NCBI GenBank assembly: GCA_015501075.1
Contig: JADNYJ010000334.1
Coordinates: 1 to 35,409, forward strand
Source: Gymnopilus junonius
Lineage: Eukaryota; Basidiomycota; Agaricomycetes; Agaricales; Galerinaceae
Direction: 5' to 3'
Length of the DNA stretch: 35,409 bases
The position numbers and the translations under genes were made by a program. The notes below the pieces were generated by a model. It saw nothing but the letters and a program-made list of their open reading frames with translations, did not search any database and was not told the DNA's origin. This document shows, one piece after another, positions 1 to 12,200 of this stretch. Position 1 is the stretch's first letter; each line of letters begins with the position of its first letter.

Positions 1-811
1 GAGTCTAACATGCCTTGGCTATTGTGTCCGTAGATTGTTTTCTTAGGCTTGGAAGTTGCAAAGACAGAAACGCCCCTGCGAGGCTTGTTGGGGACGACAA
101 GTGGAGCATGACTGTTATTACTGATGGAAGGATGGTCACTTCCATCGAGATTACCTGGCGAGGGAAGAGCGCTTTCTTGAACTGCTTTGGCGTTATTACT
201 GATGGAAGGATGGTCACTTCCATCGAGATTACCTGGTGGGGGGAGAGCACTTCTTTCTTGAACTGCTTTGGCTGGCTGATTTTTCTGCTCTGCGGTCCAA
301 GGAAATCGGCCCTCTTTGATAGCGGCTTCGTTTGTTGAAGTGCATTCGAGAATATATAATTGCTTCGCAGCTGACTTAGACCGGACTTCCACTGTGTCTT
401 CGAAACTCAATGCCGTATCAGTCAATGGAATGAAGAGCCTAACAAATAAGTGAAATCGTCAGAGAACTCAATCGTGCCCCAATGCTGGATAAAATGTAGT
501 CACTGACCTGTACCCCCCGATATACTTTGCCATACTGAACCAGCAAGGAATAGCTGACATGGTGACCTTGTTGTCCTGACTAGAGATTCCGAGCCATGAC
601 TTGTTATGTCTAGACATAATGGCTACTTGGCCATCACTGTTGCCATAAACAAACCACTGACAATCCGGTAAATTCCATCAGCGTTATTGGGAAAGCTAGA
701 ATATGATGCACCTGTTGGTTTATATTCCTGTCGAAAGCTACTAACGATACTAATAAGCGCAAGATGATTGAGCCAGGGAATAATGATGGTGTAGGACATT
801 GCTCTGACCAT
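1..811 (-). pseudogene. ricin-B-type (beta-trefoil) lectin-like gene, partial
   Basis: Minus-strand gene running off the left edge. Readable exons are about 782-712, 656-508 and 438-1, separated by GT-AG introns 711-657 (55 bp) and 507-439 (69 bp); both junctions keep phase. The joined frame carries NINQQW, the Q-x-W type motif of ricin-B beta-trefoil lectins, then GYRLFIPLTDTALSF, which resembles the later YRIFVPGTDL-like strand of fungal relatives. Such proteins bind sugars. The segment before NINQQW is unclear: YTIII, a typical first strand, lies in another frame (ATG near 799), so an indel or another splice is needed upstream of 712. The C-terminal part is low-complexity and holds an in-frame duplication. 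The lectin assignment is by motif only; type and sugar specificity are unknown. Confidence 0.45.
114..272. repeat. in-frame tandem duplication, units of 78 and 81 bp
   Basis: Two copies, 114-191 and 192-272. On the minus strand they encode 26 and 27 residues, each containing PGNLDGSDHPSISNN. The copies differ by one codon and a few substitutions, so the duplication respects the reading frame of the lectin-like gene. Confidence 0.9.
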
Positions 812-1566
812 AATTCCCCTTTCTTTTAGACTTGGACAAATGAAGTACCTTGCCTTCAGTGCTTAGCAAGAATTTTGGTTCGTCTGTACATTATAATGGT
901 TAGAAGATATCAGGAGGGCTCGGAAAGTTAAGAAATTTACTGATATCCATTCCTGAGCTTTGGGCGCTTGCTTATCAGTTGATGATCAGATATTGTCAGT
1001 TGGATCTTTCTCTATCGTCAGAGGATACAGCTGCCCTTGGATTTATATCAGAGAACCACGGTGTCAACAGAAATGGTGTACAGAGTTGACTTCAATTAGG
1101 ACGATTTCTGTAAGAGGGGGAATATGTTACAGAAAGACCTTGATTACTCTTGCTCAGCAACTGACGGTGTGAGAATTGAAACTGTACCACGGCCAGATTA
1201 GGTAGATGGCAATTTGTGACGAATCGGACTTTCCATGGCCATGAGAGCATCGGAAAGGGTTGAGTCGGTGCAAGAGATGAACTCGAATAGACGGTTTTAA
1301 CGAGTATGAATTCACCAAAGAAACTACATACGATGGGCGCACTTTTATACCTATGTAGATAGCTTAGTAATCTAGTATTTTTAAGGTACAAGAATATGGA
1401 AGGACAAGCGTGATAAGGTACAAGTATTGGAGAAAAGGAATGGTAGTCGGCACGTGGTGCCGTATGAATATTTGAAGTTCAGAATTGATGGGAAAGGCGA
1501 GAAATAATGAATCCACCACATACGCCCTCCAGACTTTGCGAAGAATGTGAGTAATGTCTTGAAGGA
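812..1566. other. no recognisable gene
   Basis: Only short unrelated reading frames are seen. The longest, on the minus strand at 1092-1391, has no recognisable motif. The stretch lies between the lectin-like gene and the 3' end of the gypsy coding region and may hold that element's 3' LTR, but I could not find a matching second LTR in the window. Confidence 0.5.
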
Positions 1567-4080
1567 CTATTTGCGAGAGCTCAAGTTCTTCTGATGAGTA
1601 GAGGTAGCAATGGGAGCATCATCATCAGTCTCCATTTCGACGTCTTTGTCCTTTGAGGCCTTGACAGATTTGGATTTGACATTTCTGGGCTTGTTAATAG
1701 GGTCAACTGCATCAGCTGTCTTGGAAGAGGAGTTGCCAGGGGAAATGGTGATGGTGGGAGTTGACTCGGTGATGGATGCAGCCTTGGAAGTAGAAGGTGC
1801 CGAGGCAGAGGAAGAGGACATGGTGGACAAAATGGACTTGGACTTCTTGGAATGTCTTGATTGGCAGCCCTTGAAGTACTTGGACTTCATCATCTGCTGT
1901 TGAGTATAACCAGCCGCGGCAACTGCAGATAGGTCTGAAATGAGGGAGCCATTCTGGAAAGGGGGAAGGTTGAAGGAACCAGGAGCCGAGGATGGACCAG
2001 CAGGGGTAGGTGCAGTGGGCTTGGGCTTAGCCAATAATTTGAGGGATGTGAGATTAAAATCGGCAGCAGTAACACCATTGGTGGTAGGGGGTACTAGGTA
2101 TTTCTGATCAGAGTCATTCCAGGTAGCAAAAATGTGCTCATTGACTGTGGAACAGTTCCACATCAGGGCGAAATTGAGATAACCATGTGGTTCACAGAGG
2201 TAATGAGTGGTAGGATTATACTTGCAGATGTTCTGGTGGTGATGAATATATTTGATGATGGTTTCAAGGGGGATGATTTCACCATGAGGATTAGGAGAGG
2301 TATTGGTGGGATCCTTCATAAAGAACTTGGTCTCGGAATGATGGGTAATTAAAGGGTGATCCAGTTGAGGAAGCATGATGGACCCGGGTGCTTTGGGCAT
2401 GACAATGTCACAGGGTAGAATGTGATCAAGGATAATGGGAGATGCAGGAGAATGCAAACAAAGAGGGATGGAGTGCAACTTGGATAGGAAAAAGGAGGAA
2501 ACCAACTGCAATTTGAAGGCAACCTTATCTAGAAAAGATTGTCCCAGAGAAGAACAGAGGTGCATAGCTCCTAAGTGAATTTGAGGATGATCCAATGGTG
2601 GGTTGCCATGTCCCTTAGGCAAATCGGAGATCTTGTTGATGCCTAGCAAATCAAAATAAGTGTTTAAAGCCTGTAAATCCAAAATTTGATTATATGGCAG
2701 CCAAGTGATGTCACCCACTTTCCATTTAATTTGAAATAAGGATTGTTCCTTGGTGCCGGCATGCTATAAAATTCTATCCACAGCCCACTCACCTTCAAAT
2801 ACTTCACCAATTCCTAATTGATTATCCAGCTGCCCTGGAAACAATCTGTCATCATTTGGGATATGGATCTGAAGGAGAGAGGCATGAAAAACATCATGAA
2901 CTCCTCATTGTTTCAACTTATCAGGTAGATTAAGTTGATAGGAGAAATTCCCAAAGTCCTTAATAATGTTATAAGGACCAATGTACTTGGGAATTAATTT
3001 ATGAGCCAGTCCTTTAGGGAATGAGATATTCTTGGTAGACAAATACACAAGGTCTCCCTTTTTGAATGGAGCTGGTTGGCACTTGCGGTTAGCATCATGA
3101 GTTTGCTTGACTCATGCTGTGAGAATGCTGTCATGCATAGCCATAAGTGCGAGCTTCTTTTGCAAAGCAAAGTTCCAGATAGCCAGAAATTCTGATTTAT
3201 CTGCAGAATTCCAGATCATAGACCGAGGCATGCATCCTGAATTTAAAAAGAAAGGGGCATAGCTGGTGCTTTCTGACCATGCAGAATTAAGTGCAAACTC
3301 AATCGTGGGTAATTTACTGACCCAATCTGTTTGAATTGCATTCACACACTGTCTGAGCATTTGATTGATTGTGCAATTAGCATGTTCAGTTGATCCATCC
3401 ATTTCAGGGTGATAGGCACTTGACATGCGAAGTCAAGTACCCAACAGATCATGCAAATGCTTCCAGAACACGCTTGTGAACAGTACATCATGGTCACTAA
3501 TAATATTGCGAGGAAGTCCATGGAGTTTGTACACATGCTCAAATAGAAGCTCAGCAATTTGACATGCATTATAAGTGGTTCGGCTGGGAATTAAGTGAAC
3601 CATTGCTGTTAATAGGCAAATAACCACAGTGATTGAGTCAAAAACTCCATCGTGATTGTTGGATTCCAGTAAGGGACCAACAAAATTGATGCCAATTGAT
3701 TCCCAAGGGTGTGAGGGAACAGGCAGAGGGTTCAAAAGGCCATAAGGCTTTTGATTACTGGGCTTACTCCTCTTGCAAGTCATGCAAGTTTCACAAAAAG
3801 CCTTTGTATCTGAGACAATATCTTTCCACCACACTTGATCATGAAGATAATCAAGAGTTTTATTTGGTCCCAGATGAGCCAGCAGTGAATGTGCCTCAGA
3901 GATGACAATTTCCTGAGCACTTTGACCTTTTATTAGTATTTTCAGCATGCATAGAAGCTTCAAATCATGTTCTTTGATGTAAACAAGTCCATTTTCCATG
4001 GTAAACTTGCGAAAATCAGACGGTTTATTGATTATTTGCTTAAAGAATGAGTCCTCAGAATATTTTCCTTTGAGTTCTCA
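1567..4080 (-). pseudogene. gypsy polyprotein C-terminal half: integrase, chromodomain end, Ser/Pro-rich tail
   Basis: One minus-strand frame can be followed from 4077 to 1567. It shows an HHCC integrase finger (EAHSLLAHLG, then CETCMTC), an integrase core (IISDHDVLFTSVFWKHL; YHPEMDGSTEHAN), then KGDLVYLSTKNISFP, GVHDVFHASLLQ and WKVGDITWLPY, the order seen in fungal chromoviruses. The first catalytic Asp appears replaced (GINFVGP where DFVGP is usual). In-frame stops: TGA at 4078-4080, 3433-3435, 3112-3114 and 2905-2907, TAG at 2764-2766; three of the TGA sit where Arg is common in the family (LRMSSAYHP, RVKQTHDA, RGVHDVFH). The last 383 codons (2718-1567) are open and end in a Ser/Lys-rich acidic tail. 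Integrase would insert the element's DNA copy; here it must be inactive. Confidence 0.85.
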
Positions 4081-4129
4081 AAGCAGATCAATGCCATCCA
4101 CACTGGATGACACAAACTCAACCAGTGAT

Positions 4130-4288
4130 GGAGGCTTGGAGTTACCTTCCACATCCAGAATAGATGCATTAGGCAGTGTTTCTGAAAATAGAACATTACA
4201 TTCTTGGAATGGAGGCTCGGAGTTGCCATCCACATCTGGAATAGATGCATTAGGTGATGTGTCTGAAAATAGAACATTATGTTCTTGG
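4130..4288. repeat. 81-bp imperfect tandem repeat in the gypsy linker
   Basis: Two copies, starting at 4130 and 4211, keep the minus-strand frame and encode similar peptides (NVLFSDTSPNASIPDVDGNS and NVLFSETLPNASILDVEGNS). It lies between the RNase H side and the integrase finger. Confidence 0.8.
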
Positions 4289-4380
4289 ACTGGTGCTGTA
4301 AATAACCCATTCTGTGTGGGAATGGTATAAGATGAGGGGAAATCCAAAGGAACTGAGTAAGATGATTGATGGAACAATCA

Positions 4381-4990
4381 AATACTAGGGTACTATGTCC
4401 AAGTAGGTAGTGGTGAAAAGAAAAATAAGTCTTGATGTTTTGAGGGTGTTTGGTGGAATAAGAGAGCCTAAGGGTCACCTCAAGTGTCCTTAGTGAGCTC
4501 AAATGAGAGAATACAAGTGGATAAGGAACTTTGAGTAGATCCCAAAGTTGCCTGTACCCATGAGAAAGTGAGTAAGTTTGGAGACTTTGACTTCTTTGCA
4601 AAGCCCTAAAAGTACAGCTAAGGCAACTACAGGATTCTGTAAGATTTTAGTACCCAAGATTGTTTGAAGGCTCACCAAAGACAACCAGTACTATGATGGT
4701 TGATATCAGAGCATTCACAGAGGGTTGCATAGTAAGGATAGCTTGTGTGTAAGCCATCAGGAAACCTGCAAAAAAGTTTTTTCAGGTTTTCTAACCCGAA
4801 AAACCAATGAAACTGACGCCAAAATGGCTAAAAAACCATGAAACAATGAAACAACGAAACCCAGGTCCATTTTCCTGGAAACCTGGATGGAACCGCTGGG
4901 GCAAAACCCCAACAAAACCCTCAAAACCTACGAAACTAGCTACCTGGGCTCCGGCAAATGCCAACTATTACGATGCTTTTACGTAAGTAA
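4381..4990. other. degenerate sequence, probable eroded end of the gypsy element
   Basis: No frame can be joined to RNase H or reverse transcriptase. From 4750 to 4930 the sequence is rich in GAAAC, GAAAAACC and TGGAAACC words; a similar run occurs at 12520-12600 just after the Plavaka gene. I see no gene. Confidence 0.4.
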
Positions 4991-5066
4991 AACATCGTTC
5001 TTTTAGAGGACGTTCTTGTAATGCTCTGTGATCCCGCAGCATCTCAACATGTCTGCAATCAGGACA

Positions 5067-5152
5067 ATGGCGTGCTTGTTCGGCTTGGTCCGGCTCTGCA
5101 GTCAAGCTGATGGCGTGCTTGTCCGGCTTTATCCGGCATATTCTTCTGCCAT
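5067..5152. repeat. 43-bp tandem duplication
   Basis: ATGGCGTGCTTGT, CGGCTT and TCCGGC recur at 5067 and 5110. No coding function is apparent. Confidence 0.6.
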
Positions 5153-5319
5153 GTTCTTTTTCTTCAACAAACCATTGGTTCTTGTCATGGCAGTATTCTC
5201 TGTTTGTTGTTAAATTTTACTGCTGTGAAACTTGTTTTGTATGTATAAATATTAATGGGCTTGTTTGATGGAAATATGTTTTTGGAAGATGGCTGCGAAT
5301 GGAGCCCTAGTGCAAGGCA

Positions 5320-6140
5320 GTTATATTTAGATTCAGATTATTTTTAAATGCTGTATCTTATCTGCTGATATAAGCGGCGTCCCTCTGCTGCTTATATAAT
5401 ATAATAAGTTACAGGGCTGCTGGAATTAATGTTTGAAAGTCTGGTCTGGTCCAGTTTTTGGGTGCCCGAGGACCCTAACCGAGACCGAGACCAGTTAGGT
5501 AAAATTAGAAATGTCTAAATAACTGGACCGAACTGCAACTAACTGGTCTTGATCAGTCTTGTGCAGTTATTTGCAGTTATATAACTGGTTTTAACTGGTT
5601 ACAGTTATAACCAGTTATCAACCAGTTATAACCAGTTTTTTTGGCATAAATAATTGTCTCATAGTGTAAACTAAATGAATCACAATTTTTACGGTCAAAA
5701 TGAGCTCAAGAACATCACAAACGGTTGAGAAATGATAAAATTAGAGCAGATTCAACAATTTTTGCGAGTATTGCTATAACTTTCTTAATTCTCCACCGAA
5801 TTTTACGTTTTCTGGGTCGTTCAAAAGTTATAATATGTGGGTATAATCATGCAAAATTTCAGAATTTTATGACTGGTCCTAACTGGTTAAGACCAGTTTT
5901 AAGCAGTTACAAAAATTCTAAAATTTGGACTAACTGCTAACCAGACTGTGGTTTATGGTTACAATGGTTAGTATATTTTGCAGTTAGCATCAGTTAATGC
6001 AATATGAACTTCAACAAATGCCTCATGTGCCAGCAGTGTGTAGCAAAAGGCAGCTATATTTAGATTTGACTTATTATTAGTATCTGGAGCTGGGTGTGTG
6101 ATTATATCAGCAGCGTTCCTCCGCCGCTTACATAATCTAA
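5320..6140. repeat. AACTGGTT-rich block between two direct repeats
   Basis: Similar stretches of roughly 90 bp lie at about 5330-5410 and 6050-6140; both start GGCAG(T/C)TATATTTAGATT and include an AGCGGCGTCCCTCTGCTGCTTATATAAT-like segment. Between them, 5441-5640 and 5870-6000 are dense in AACTGGTT and its complement AACCAGTT, giving many potential hairpins around a core with no recognised gene. It looks like a non-coding mobile or hairpin repeat. Terminal inverted repeats and a target duplication were not resolved. Confidence 0.55.
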
Positions 6141-6413
6141 TATCTGTGCCAAGGTACTATCGGATTTGCTGTTCAAGGTGTGTTCTATTTTATTCTGAAG
6201 GGCATATATTTAAATTTTACCTATCATCATATATAGATGGTCTAATACTATTTGTGAAGTAGGAAAGCATTGTCCTGCCATGCGAAGCAGTGGCCCACTA
6301 AAACAAGTATACATGCTAATTAATATTGTAATTAAATGGGATTTAGATATGTATCATATACGAGACGCCAAAGACTTGTGTGTAGATTCAGAATCTCGCA
6401 GTCAGTCCAATAT

Positions 6414-8998
6414 TCAAGCTCTTCCTTGCTGCGCTTTGACAGGACTTTTGGGAATAAAGAACGTCTCACGATAATTCGACACAATGGAGATATCACCCTC
6501 GCCTTCGGACGCATCATCTTCGTGGTCCTTCAAAATGTCATCGAGAACTAGCTTCCAGCATCGTTCGCCAAGTTCGTCCCCTTTCTCCTTGAAAAACTTG
6601 ATGGCTGCACCGTTATTATCATCCGAAAAAGGGTCGGGCTTCTTGTATACACCTTTACGATGACTAGCAAATGCACGTTCGACCTAGATTGCACATAATT
6701 GGTTGAATAGAGAATTGAGACTAAAATCTTAGGGACGTACAGCTGCGGCAATCAAGGCATAAAGGCCTTTGGGTGGGTTCTTGGGGCTGATCGAAGGTTC
6801 GAAGACAGATTGTTCGGCATGCTTAATGTATTTGCGAGCAATTGCTGTCATGATAGTCGATTGGAAGGTTCCATCCGGTTCCTACATCAAAGACAATTTT
6901 CAATGAAAAACTATTTCACGTCCTCAATGAGATAACATACAATGTAACCAACTTCACCACCTTTGACCTTGCAGTCGGAGGGCGTTGGCTTTGCATTATA
7001 GCCGGGACCATCTCCTCTCAATGCCCAAGCCACATATTTCTTGATTGTGTCCGTCTTTCCAGCATACTTGGGTGCAGAGAAAAAGTTCTGGATTTCCTCA
7101 AGAGTATCGGAAGCAATGAACGACCACCTAGTCTTGATGCGATCATAAGCCTGGAAGACAATTCAGCATTTTTCGTAGTTGTAAGACATGCAAATATATT
7201 ATATTTTTCACCTTCGCAACAATGGCATCCTTGGTCTGAACTTGATACTCTGCGTCAGAAAATGCAGAGTCAAATGCTTTTTGAACGGTGTGGAGGAATA
7301 CAGTCGAGTTGAGGGAAAAATGTTTGAAGGGTTCTGACGACATATAGAGTGCATGAGTGATTGAAGGAAGGAAAGCCGTCTTCCACCGGCCATCCTCGAG
7401 AAAAGCACTAGTCACATCGGACTTTGCTTTAGTTTCACCAGGGGCAGCCGCGACGGCGGTGGTGACAGTGGGAACAGAGTTCTCCTTGCCCTTTTTGCCT
7501 GTCACAGCTGGCTTCTTGGATGACTTCTTTGTTGGTGGCTTCTGTTTCAGAGTTATTGTAAATTAGTTTCAATGGAAATTATTAAAGGTTCAGTACCTTC
7601 TGAACTGTCTTCTCATCGACAGTCTCAATGATCACGTCTGCTATCTGATGAAATTTTCATTAGGAGAATCAAAATAGAAAATCTTCAATGAACTGACCTC
7701 GTTCTTCCGTGTGTTATCGCGTTCGAGCTTTGCAGGGAACTGCGGTTTAGGAACCGAGCCCAGAGTCACACGGTGATATCCTTCCGGCCTCTCGCCATCA
7801 GCATCTTCATCTGCGAGACCTCCTATGACACGCTTGTCCGAGTCAACCTTTGGTCTTCCCTTGTCGGTCTTCAGATTAGGACGTAAGCCTGAGTCGGCAT
7901 ACTTTGTTGGCGCAAGATCTGAAGAAGTGAATTTCCTGGAAAAGAGGTGTGAGCTTGGATCAATGATGAATGATAAGAAATGAGGCTGATAGATAAGGCG
8001 GGTTCTATTTCGAATGTGGAAGATGAAATCCATGTGACTCACTTTGTCTGAGTCTGAATCGCGTCCACCTTCGCTTTCTTCTTCTCCCTCTCACCATCAC
8101 AGTCGCCATGTAGCCCCTCCATTATGGCAGCAATGTCCCCTCGTAACCCTCCTTTCTTCGTTTTCGATCTTGCCTTGGGCGCAGCCTTATGAGAGTTGAG
8201 AAATCATGTTTTCACATTCGCAAACGACTCACTTTGTTTTGCTCAAGTTCTGGCTCAGAGTCGGAATTGTCTGCCTCTATGGCATCAAAGTCGAATGCCT
8301 CGCCTTCACTAGCATCTTCGCGATGATCCCGTTGGCGCTTTCTCATCACAGCAGACAACCTGTGAGTTTCAGTTTGCCTTGTTTTTTCGTGTTCTTCCTC
8401 AAAGTCCAGAGCAGCTAATATCTTTCTTCGCCTCCTCAGCCTTCCTCAAAATCTCCTCAGCCTCTCTTTTTTGAGCTTCACGCTCAGCGGCAACGGCCTC
8501 CGACAATCGGCGTGGGTTTGGCTGAACACCTTCTCATTGACCTGGGTGGAGGTCCCTTCCATCGCGTTTCGATGCTCGCTGAGGTGGCTGGGATTGCGCT
8601 TTTGCCCTTGGCTTTTTTTGCCTTGGGGCAGGCGCGTCCTCCTGCTCATCGTCGTTGTTTGGGAGAGGCAGTGTGATAGTAACCTCGCTCTCCTGTGACG
8701 TAGCAGCAGTAGCCTTTCGCTTGCGCTTTTGCGGTGGACCTGCACACTCATTGTCTTTATTGGTCAAGGACTCCGTGCCATTCAAGCTGCCTGCACCAGT
8801 ATCGTCCGGTTTGGCTGCAGCTGTCTTGCGCCCACGTTTTGCTTGAAGGAGGGGGATGGGAGATTTTACGCCATTTTTGACAGCTGGTGAGTTATTCTCA
8901 GCAATCAGAAGGTGCTTCTTTGACATGAGAGATATCTTACCTAGGTCTGCGCCTGCAGCAGCTGAGTCTGGTTGTGATGCTTTATGTCTTGGAGGCAT
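6414..8998 (-). pseudogene. DUF6532-type protein, nine exons, one nonsense codon and one +1 shift
   Basis: Minus-strand gene starting MPPRHKASQPDS (ATG 8998-8996; an in-frame ATG at 9025 is an alternative) and ending TGA 6416-6414. Exons: 8998-8941, 8883-8233, 8185-8043, 7935-7698, 7644-7597, 7541-7212, 7150-6941, 6881-6741, 6683-6414; all introns are GT-AG, 47-107 bp, and phases agree. About 696 codons. The N-terminal 400 residues are charged and Lys-rich with nuclear-signal-like clusters (KKPRAK, KRKRKA) and an AEREAQKREAEEILRKAEEA coil. The C-terminal half (RWKTAFLPSITHALY, AFSDAEYQVQTKDAIV, GLYALIAAAVERAF) matches my recollection of DUF6532, an Agaricomycete family of unknown function. 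Breaks: TGA at 8536-8534, a likely former CGA, and one extra base near 8416. Removing that base restores phase through all later exons. Intron 8940-8884 is a multiple of three with no stop, so it could be retained. Confidence 0.75.
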
Positions 8999-9247
8999 TG
9001 GTGGAAGAGAAATATGGATGAGCAAGAGTGTGAGGCTGCTGGGTGAGAGGGTTTATGCATGCAGATGGATGCCACGTAGCAAGGTTGTGGTCACAGGAAA
9101 GTGCCGACTTGGAAAGAGGGAGATTTTTGCATCTCACGTGGTATGCAGCATTACCTTGTTCTTTTTCTTTCTACATATTTCCTTCTCTTTCTCTACTCCA
9201 AATCGACTACATTTTTTTGTCTATATTGCGCACTTTTTCCAATTCCA
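8999..9247. promoter_or_regulatory. shared intergenic region of the divergent DUF6532/Plavaka pair
   Basis: Only 249 bp separate the two divergent start codons, so both promoters must lie here or overlap the genes. A pyrimidine-rich tract (9150-9200, CTTTTTCTTTCT-like) precedes the Plavaka ATG, common upstream of fungal genes. No clear TATA box is seen. The role is inferred from position. Confidence 0.45.
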
Positions 9248-12200
9248 ATGGCATCTGGCATTCCACAACCCACTCTCGAATGCTATCTTTGTGGCAAACC
9301 ATGTCGAAGTAGTAGTGGCCTCACCCAACACATCAACTCCATGCACCCTGCCACGTCAATGCCCCCGGAGTCAAGAAAGTATACGCACCTCTACCATCCG
9401 CACCTGACTGGTGGGATTTATGTCTTTTATCTCAAATGACGTGCTTGCTAACCCTGGTTTTGTAGCAAAGCCATGCCAGGAAGATGGCACGTTTTTCGAT
9501 GGTCCTCTACCTGATCCTGTGCCTCTTCAACATCCTGACGCAACCCCAGGCAATGACTGGGGGCCTTTTGAGGACCGGATTGCCTTCGACTTCACAGAAT
9601 ATCATTATATTCAGCTCCAGTCTTCAGTCGCCGAAATTACAAAAGGTATCGACATTCTTCTTGCCAATTCCTTCAAGCACGGTTGCCAGCATAATGAAGG
9701 CCTTCCAAATGGATGGAGGAGGGGCGAAGACATGTATGAGACTATTGATTCTATCCAGAGTGGAGACGCGCCATGGAAGACCTACAAATTCCAGTATACT
9801 GGTCCAAAGCCTTCGACGCCGCCACGATGGATGGAAGAAATTTATGAATTAAGTCTTCGTGATATTCTGCTTGTCTTACGATATCAGCATGCGACTCCTG
9901 AGTTTAAAGACAAGTTTGATTCTCGACCATACCAAGAGTTCGATCCTCAAGGTAACCGGGTTTTCTCAAACTTGATGTCCGGAGATTGGGCATATCGGCA
10001 AGCGGTAAGCTCACAGTGTCTTCATAAGTTTGAGCACAAAGGTTAAACCTGAAATGTAGGATATAATTGCGAAGGACCCACAGACGCATGGCGCCATGTT
10101 AGTTCCAGTAATTGCTGGCAGTGATAAGACAACGGTTTCGGTTGCCACTGGTCATCAAGAATACCATCCTGTTTATGCATCATCTGGATTGATTACAAAC
10201 ACAGCACGTCAGGGCCATGGCAATGGTGTCACCCCCTTTGCATTCCTTCCAATTCCCAAAGGTGTGTTTGTCGACCATATACACAAGCATAGTCAAACCT
10301 AACATGATTGAATTCTAGCAAGCAAATCGCAGCGGAAGAAGGCCACATTTCAAAAGTTCTGCCGGCAGTTGTATCACAAATGTCTCGAGTTTGCATTTGT
10401 GCCTCTTCGACAATATATGACCTCTCCAATGGTTCTTCAGTGCCCTGATGGGCACTTTCGCCGTGCAATTTTTAGTTTGGGTCCCTATATAGCAGACTAT
10501 CCTGAGCAAGTCTGGCTGGCCACAATTGTCAGTAACTGGTGTCCAAAGTAGGTTTCCCTTTTTAATGCACTGCTTGACACTATCTCACGACATGATCGTC
10601 TCTACAGATGTGATGCAAAGCCAGACAATCTCGACGACCCAAGCAGCCATCGCCGTTCTCACGAAAAGACCGATTATCTTATCAAAAATTTTGATCCCGG
10701 GATACTTTGGGACGAGTTCGGTATTTGAAGTGATATAGTGGTACGCCTTTTAATACCCATACAATTCAATTCATTACCAATCCTAGTCCCCAGCCCTTCA
10801 CGCACTCGTTCCCTCATGCTGACATACATGAGCTTCTTTCGCCCGATCTTTTGCATCAACTTATCAAAGGGACATTTAAAGACCATCTCGTCGACTGGGT
10901 AGGAGAGTATCTTACCCACCAACATGGTCAAGCTGCTGCATTGGAGATAATGGATGATATTGATCGCCGGTATGAGAGGTTTTCTTTCCACTGGTATCAC
11001 AGATGATGACCTCATCACTCTCTCAGAGTTTCTGCTGTCCCACCATATCCAGGGCTACGCCGCTTCCCAGATGGGCGAGATTTCACACAATGGACGGGGG
11101 ACGATTCTAAGGCCCTAATGAAAGTATGTCTTATATGTTCTCACTTGGGCTATATCCTAATTGTTTATTACTTATCAAGGTTTACCTTGCAGCAATTGCT
11201 GGCTACCTTCCTTCAGCTATTGTCCAATCAATCGCAATCTTCATGGATGCGTGCTACATTGCTCGCAGAAACGCCATCTCGGCACCTGTGTTGCAACATT
11301 TGAAGGAGTGCGTTGAAACTTTCCATCAAGTGCGGACCGTGTTTATTGCCCTCGGCGTCTGTGCATCTATTTCGCTCCCACGTCAACATGCTTTATTCCA
11401 TTACTGGCCCTCGATTCAGCTTTTCGGTTCCCCAAATGGTCTCTGTTCATCTATCACAGAATCCAAGCATATCAAAGCGGTCAAGGAACCATGGAGGAGA
11501 TCCAACCGATATAAAGCGCTTGGGCAGATGCTGCAAACTCTTATGCGGTTGAGTAAGCTAGCTGCCTTACATCAGTTCTTTGTCTCCAAAGGGATGTTAG
11601 CCGGGACAACATCATCATATATGGCTCGCACATTGCTCGGAAAGGAAGGAGATGAGGTTTTGAATGGGCCTTTAGATACTGAGATGAACAATGAAGAGGA
11701 GGAAGTGGATGACATCGAGCCAGCCTCGGGAAATCCTCCAGCTGATGGGTCCCTCTCGGATGTCAAATTAGCAACTACAACTCATGCGTAAAGCTTCCTG
11801 TGACTGCTTGAACATGTCTAATGCCTAGCTGCAGAGCATCATTATCCAAGAGAGCTATACTCGCTGGCCGAGTACATTGGCCAACCAGATTTCCCTCTAG
11901 CCTTCTGCCAGTTTCTTTTCGAATGCAAAAACCCAAATTCTGACATCCCGAACAAAATTGAAGACTGCCCGTCCTTCCGAGGAAAGATCTATGTTCACCA
12001 CTCCGCTGTCGCAACCTTTTATGCACCAAGTGACCTTTGTGGGACAGGAGGAATGCATCGTGAGCATATCTGCTCCACTCCGTCCTTTCATGGACACGCG
12101 CGACGTGATACCGCCTTCGTTGTCTTAGATGAAGAAAAACCAGGCATGGAGGGCATGGCCATAGCTCGTGTACACCTTTTCTTTTCTTTTCAGTATCGAG

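Larger units (their letters stand above)
1567..4380 (-). mobile_element. Ty3/gypsy (chromovirus-type) retroelement, 5'-truncated
   Basis: Minus-strand retroelement remnant holding the linker after RNase H, integrase, chromodomain-type end and a long low-complexity tail. Gag, protease, reverse transcriptase and RNase H are not recognisable upstream (right) of about 4380. No LTR pair was found, so the element ends are not defined. Confidence 0.8.

Noticed and set aside
1092..1391. 99-codon minus-strand frame
   Set aside because: No recognisable motif, no splice context, and composition like non-coding sequence.
4032..4601. 189-codon minus-strand frame as RNase H
   Set aside because: No RNase H motif; it is out of frame with the integrase and overlaps the in-frame 81-bp repeat in another frame.
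4698..4712. TATCAGAGC word resembling a tRNA-iMet primer-binding site on the plus strand
   Set aside because: No LTR lies to its left and the nearby gypsy element runs on the other strand; chance match or relic.
8526..8545. 20-nt GT...AG segment as an intron removing the TGA of DUF6532
   Set aside because: Too short for splicing here (other introns are 47 bp or more) and it breaks the downstream frame.
9411..10046. Single 211-codon frame as a separate gene
   Set aside because: It is Plavaka exon 2 extended through two introns at its ends.
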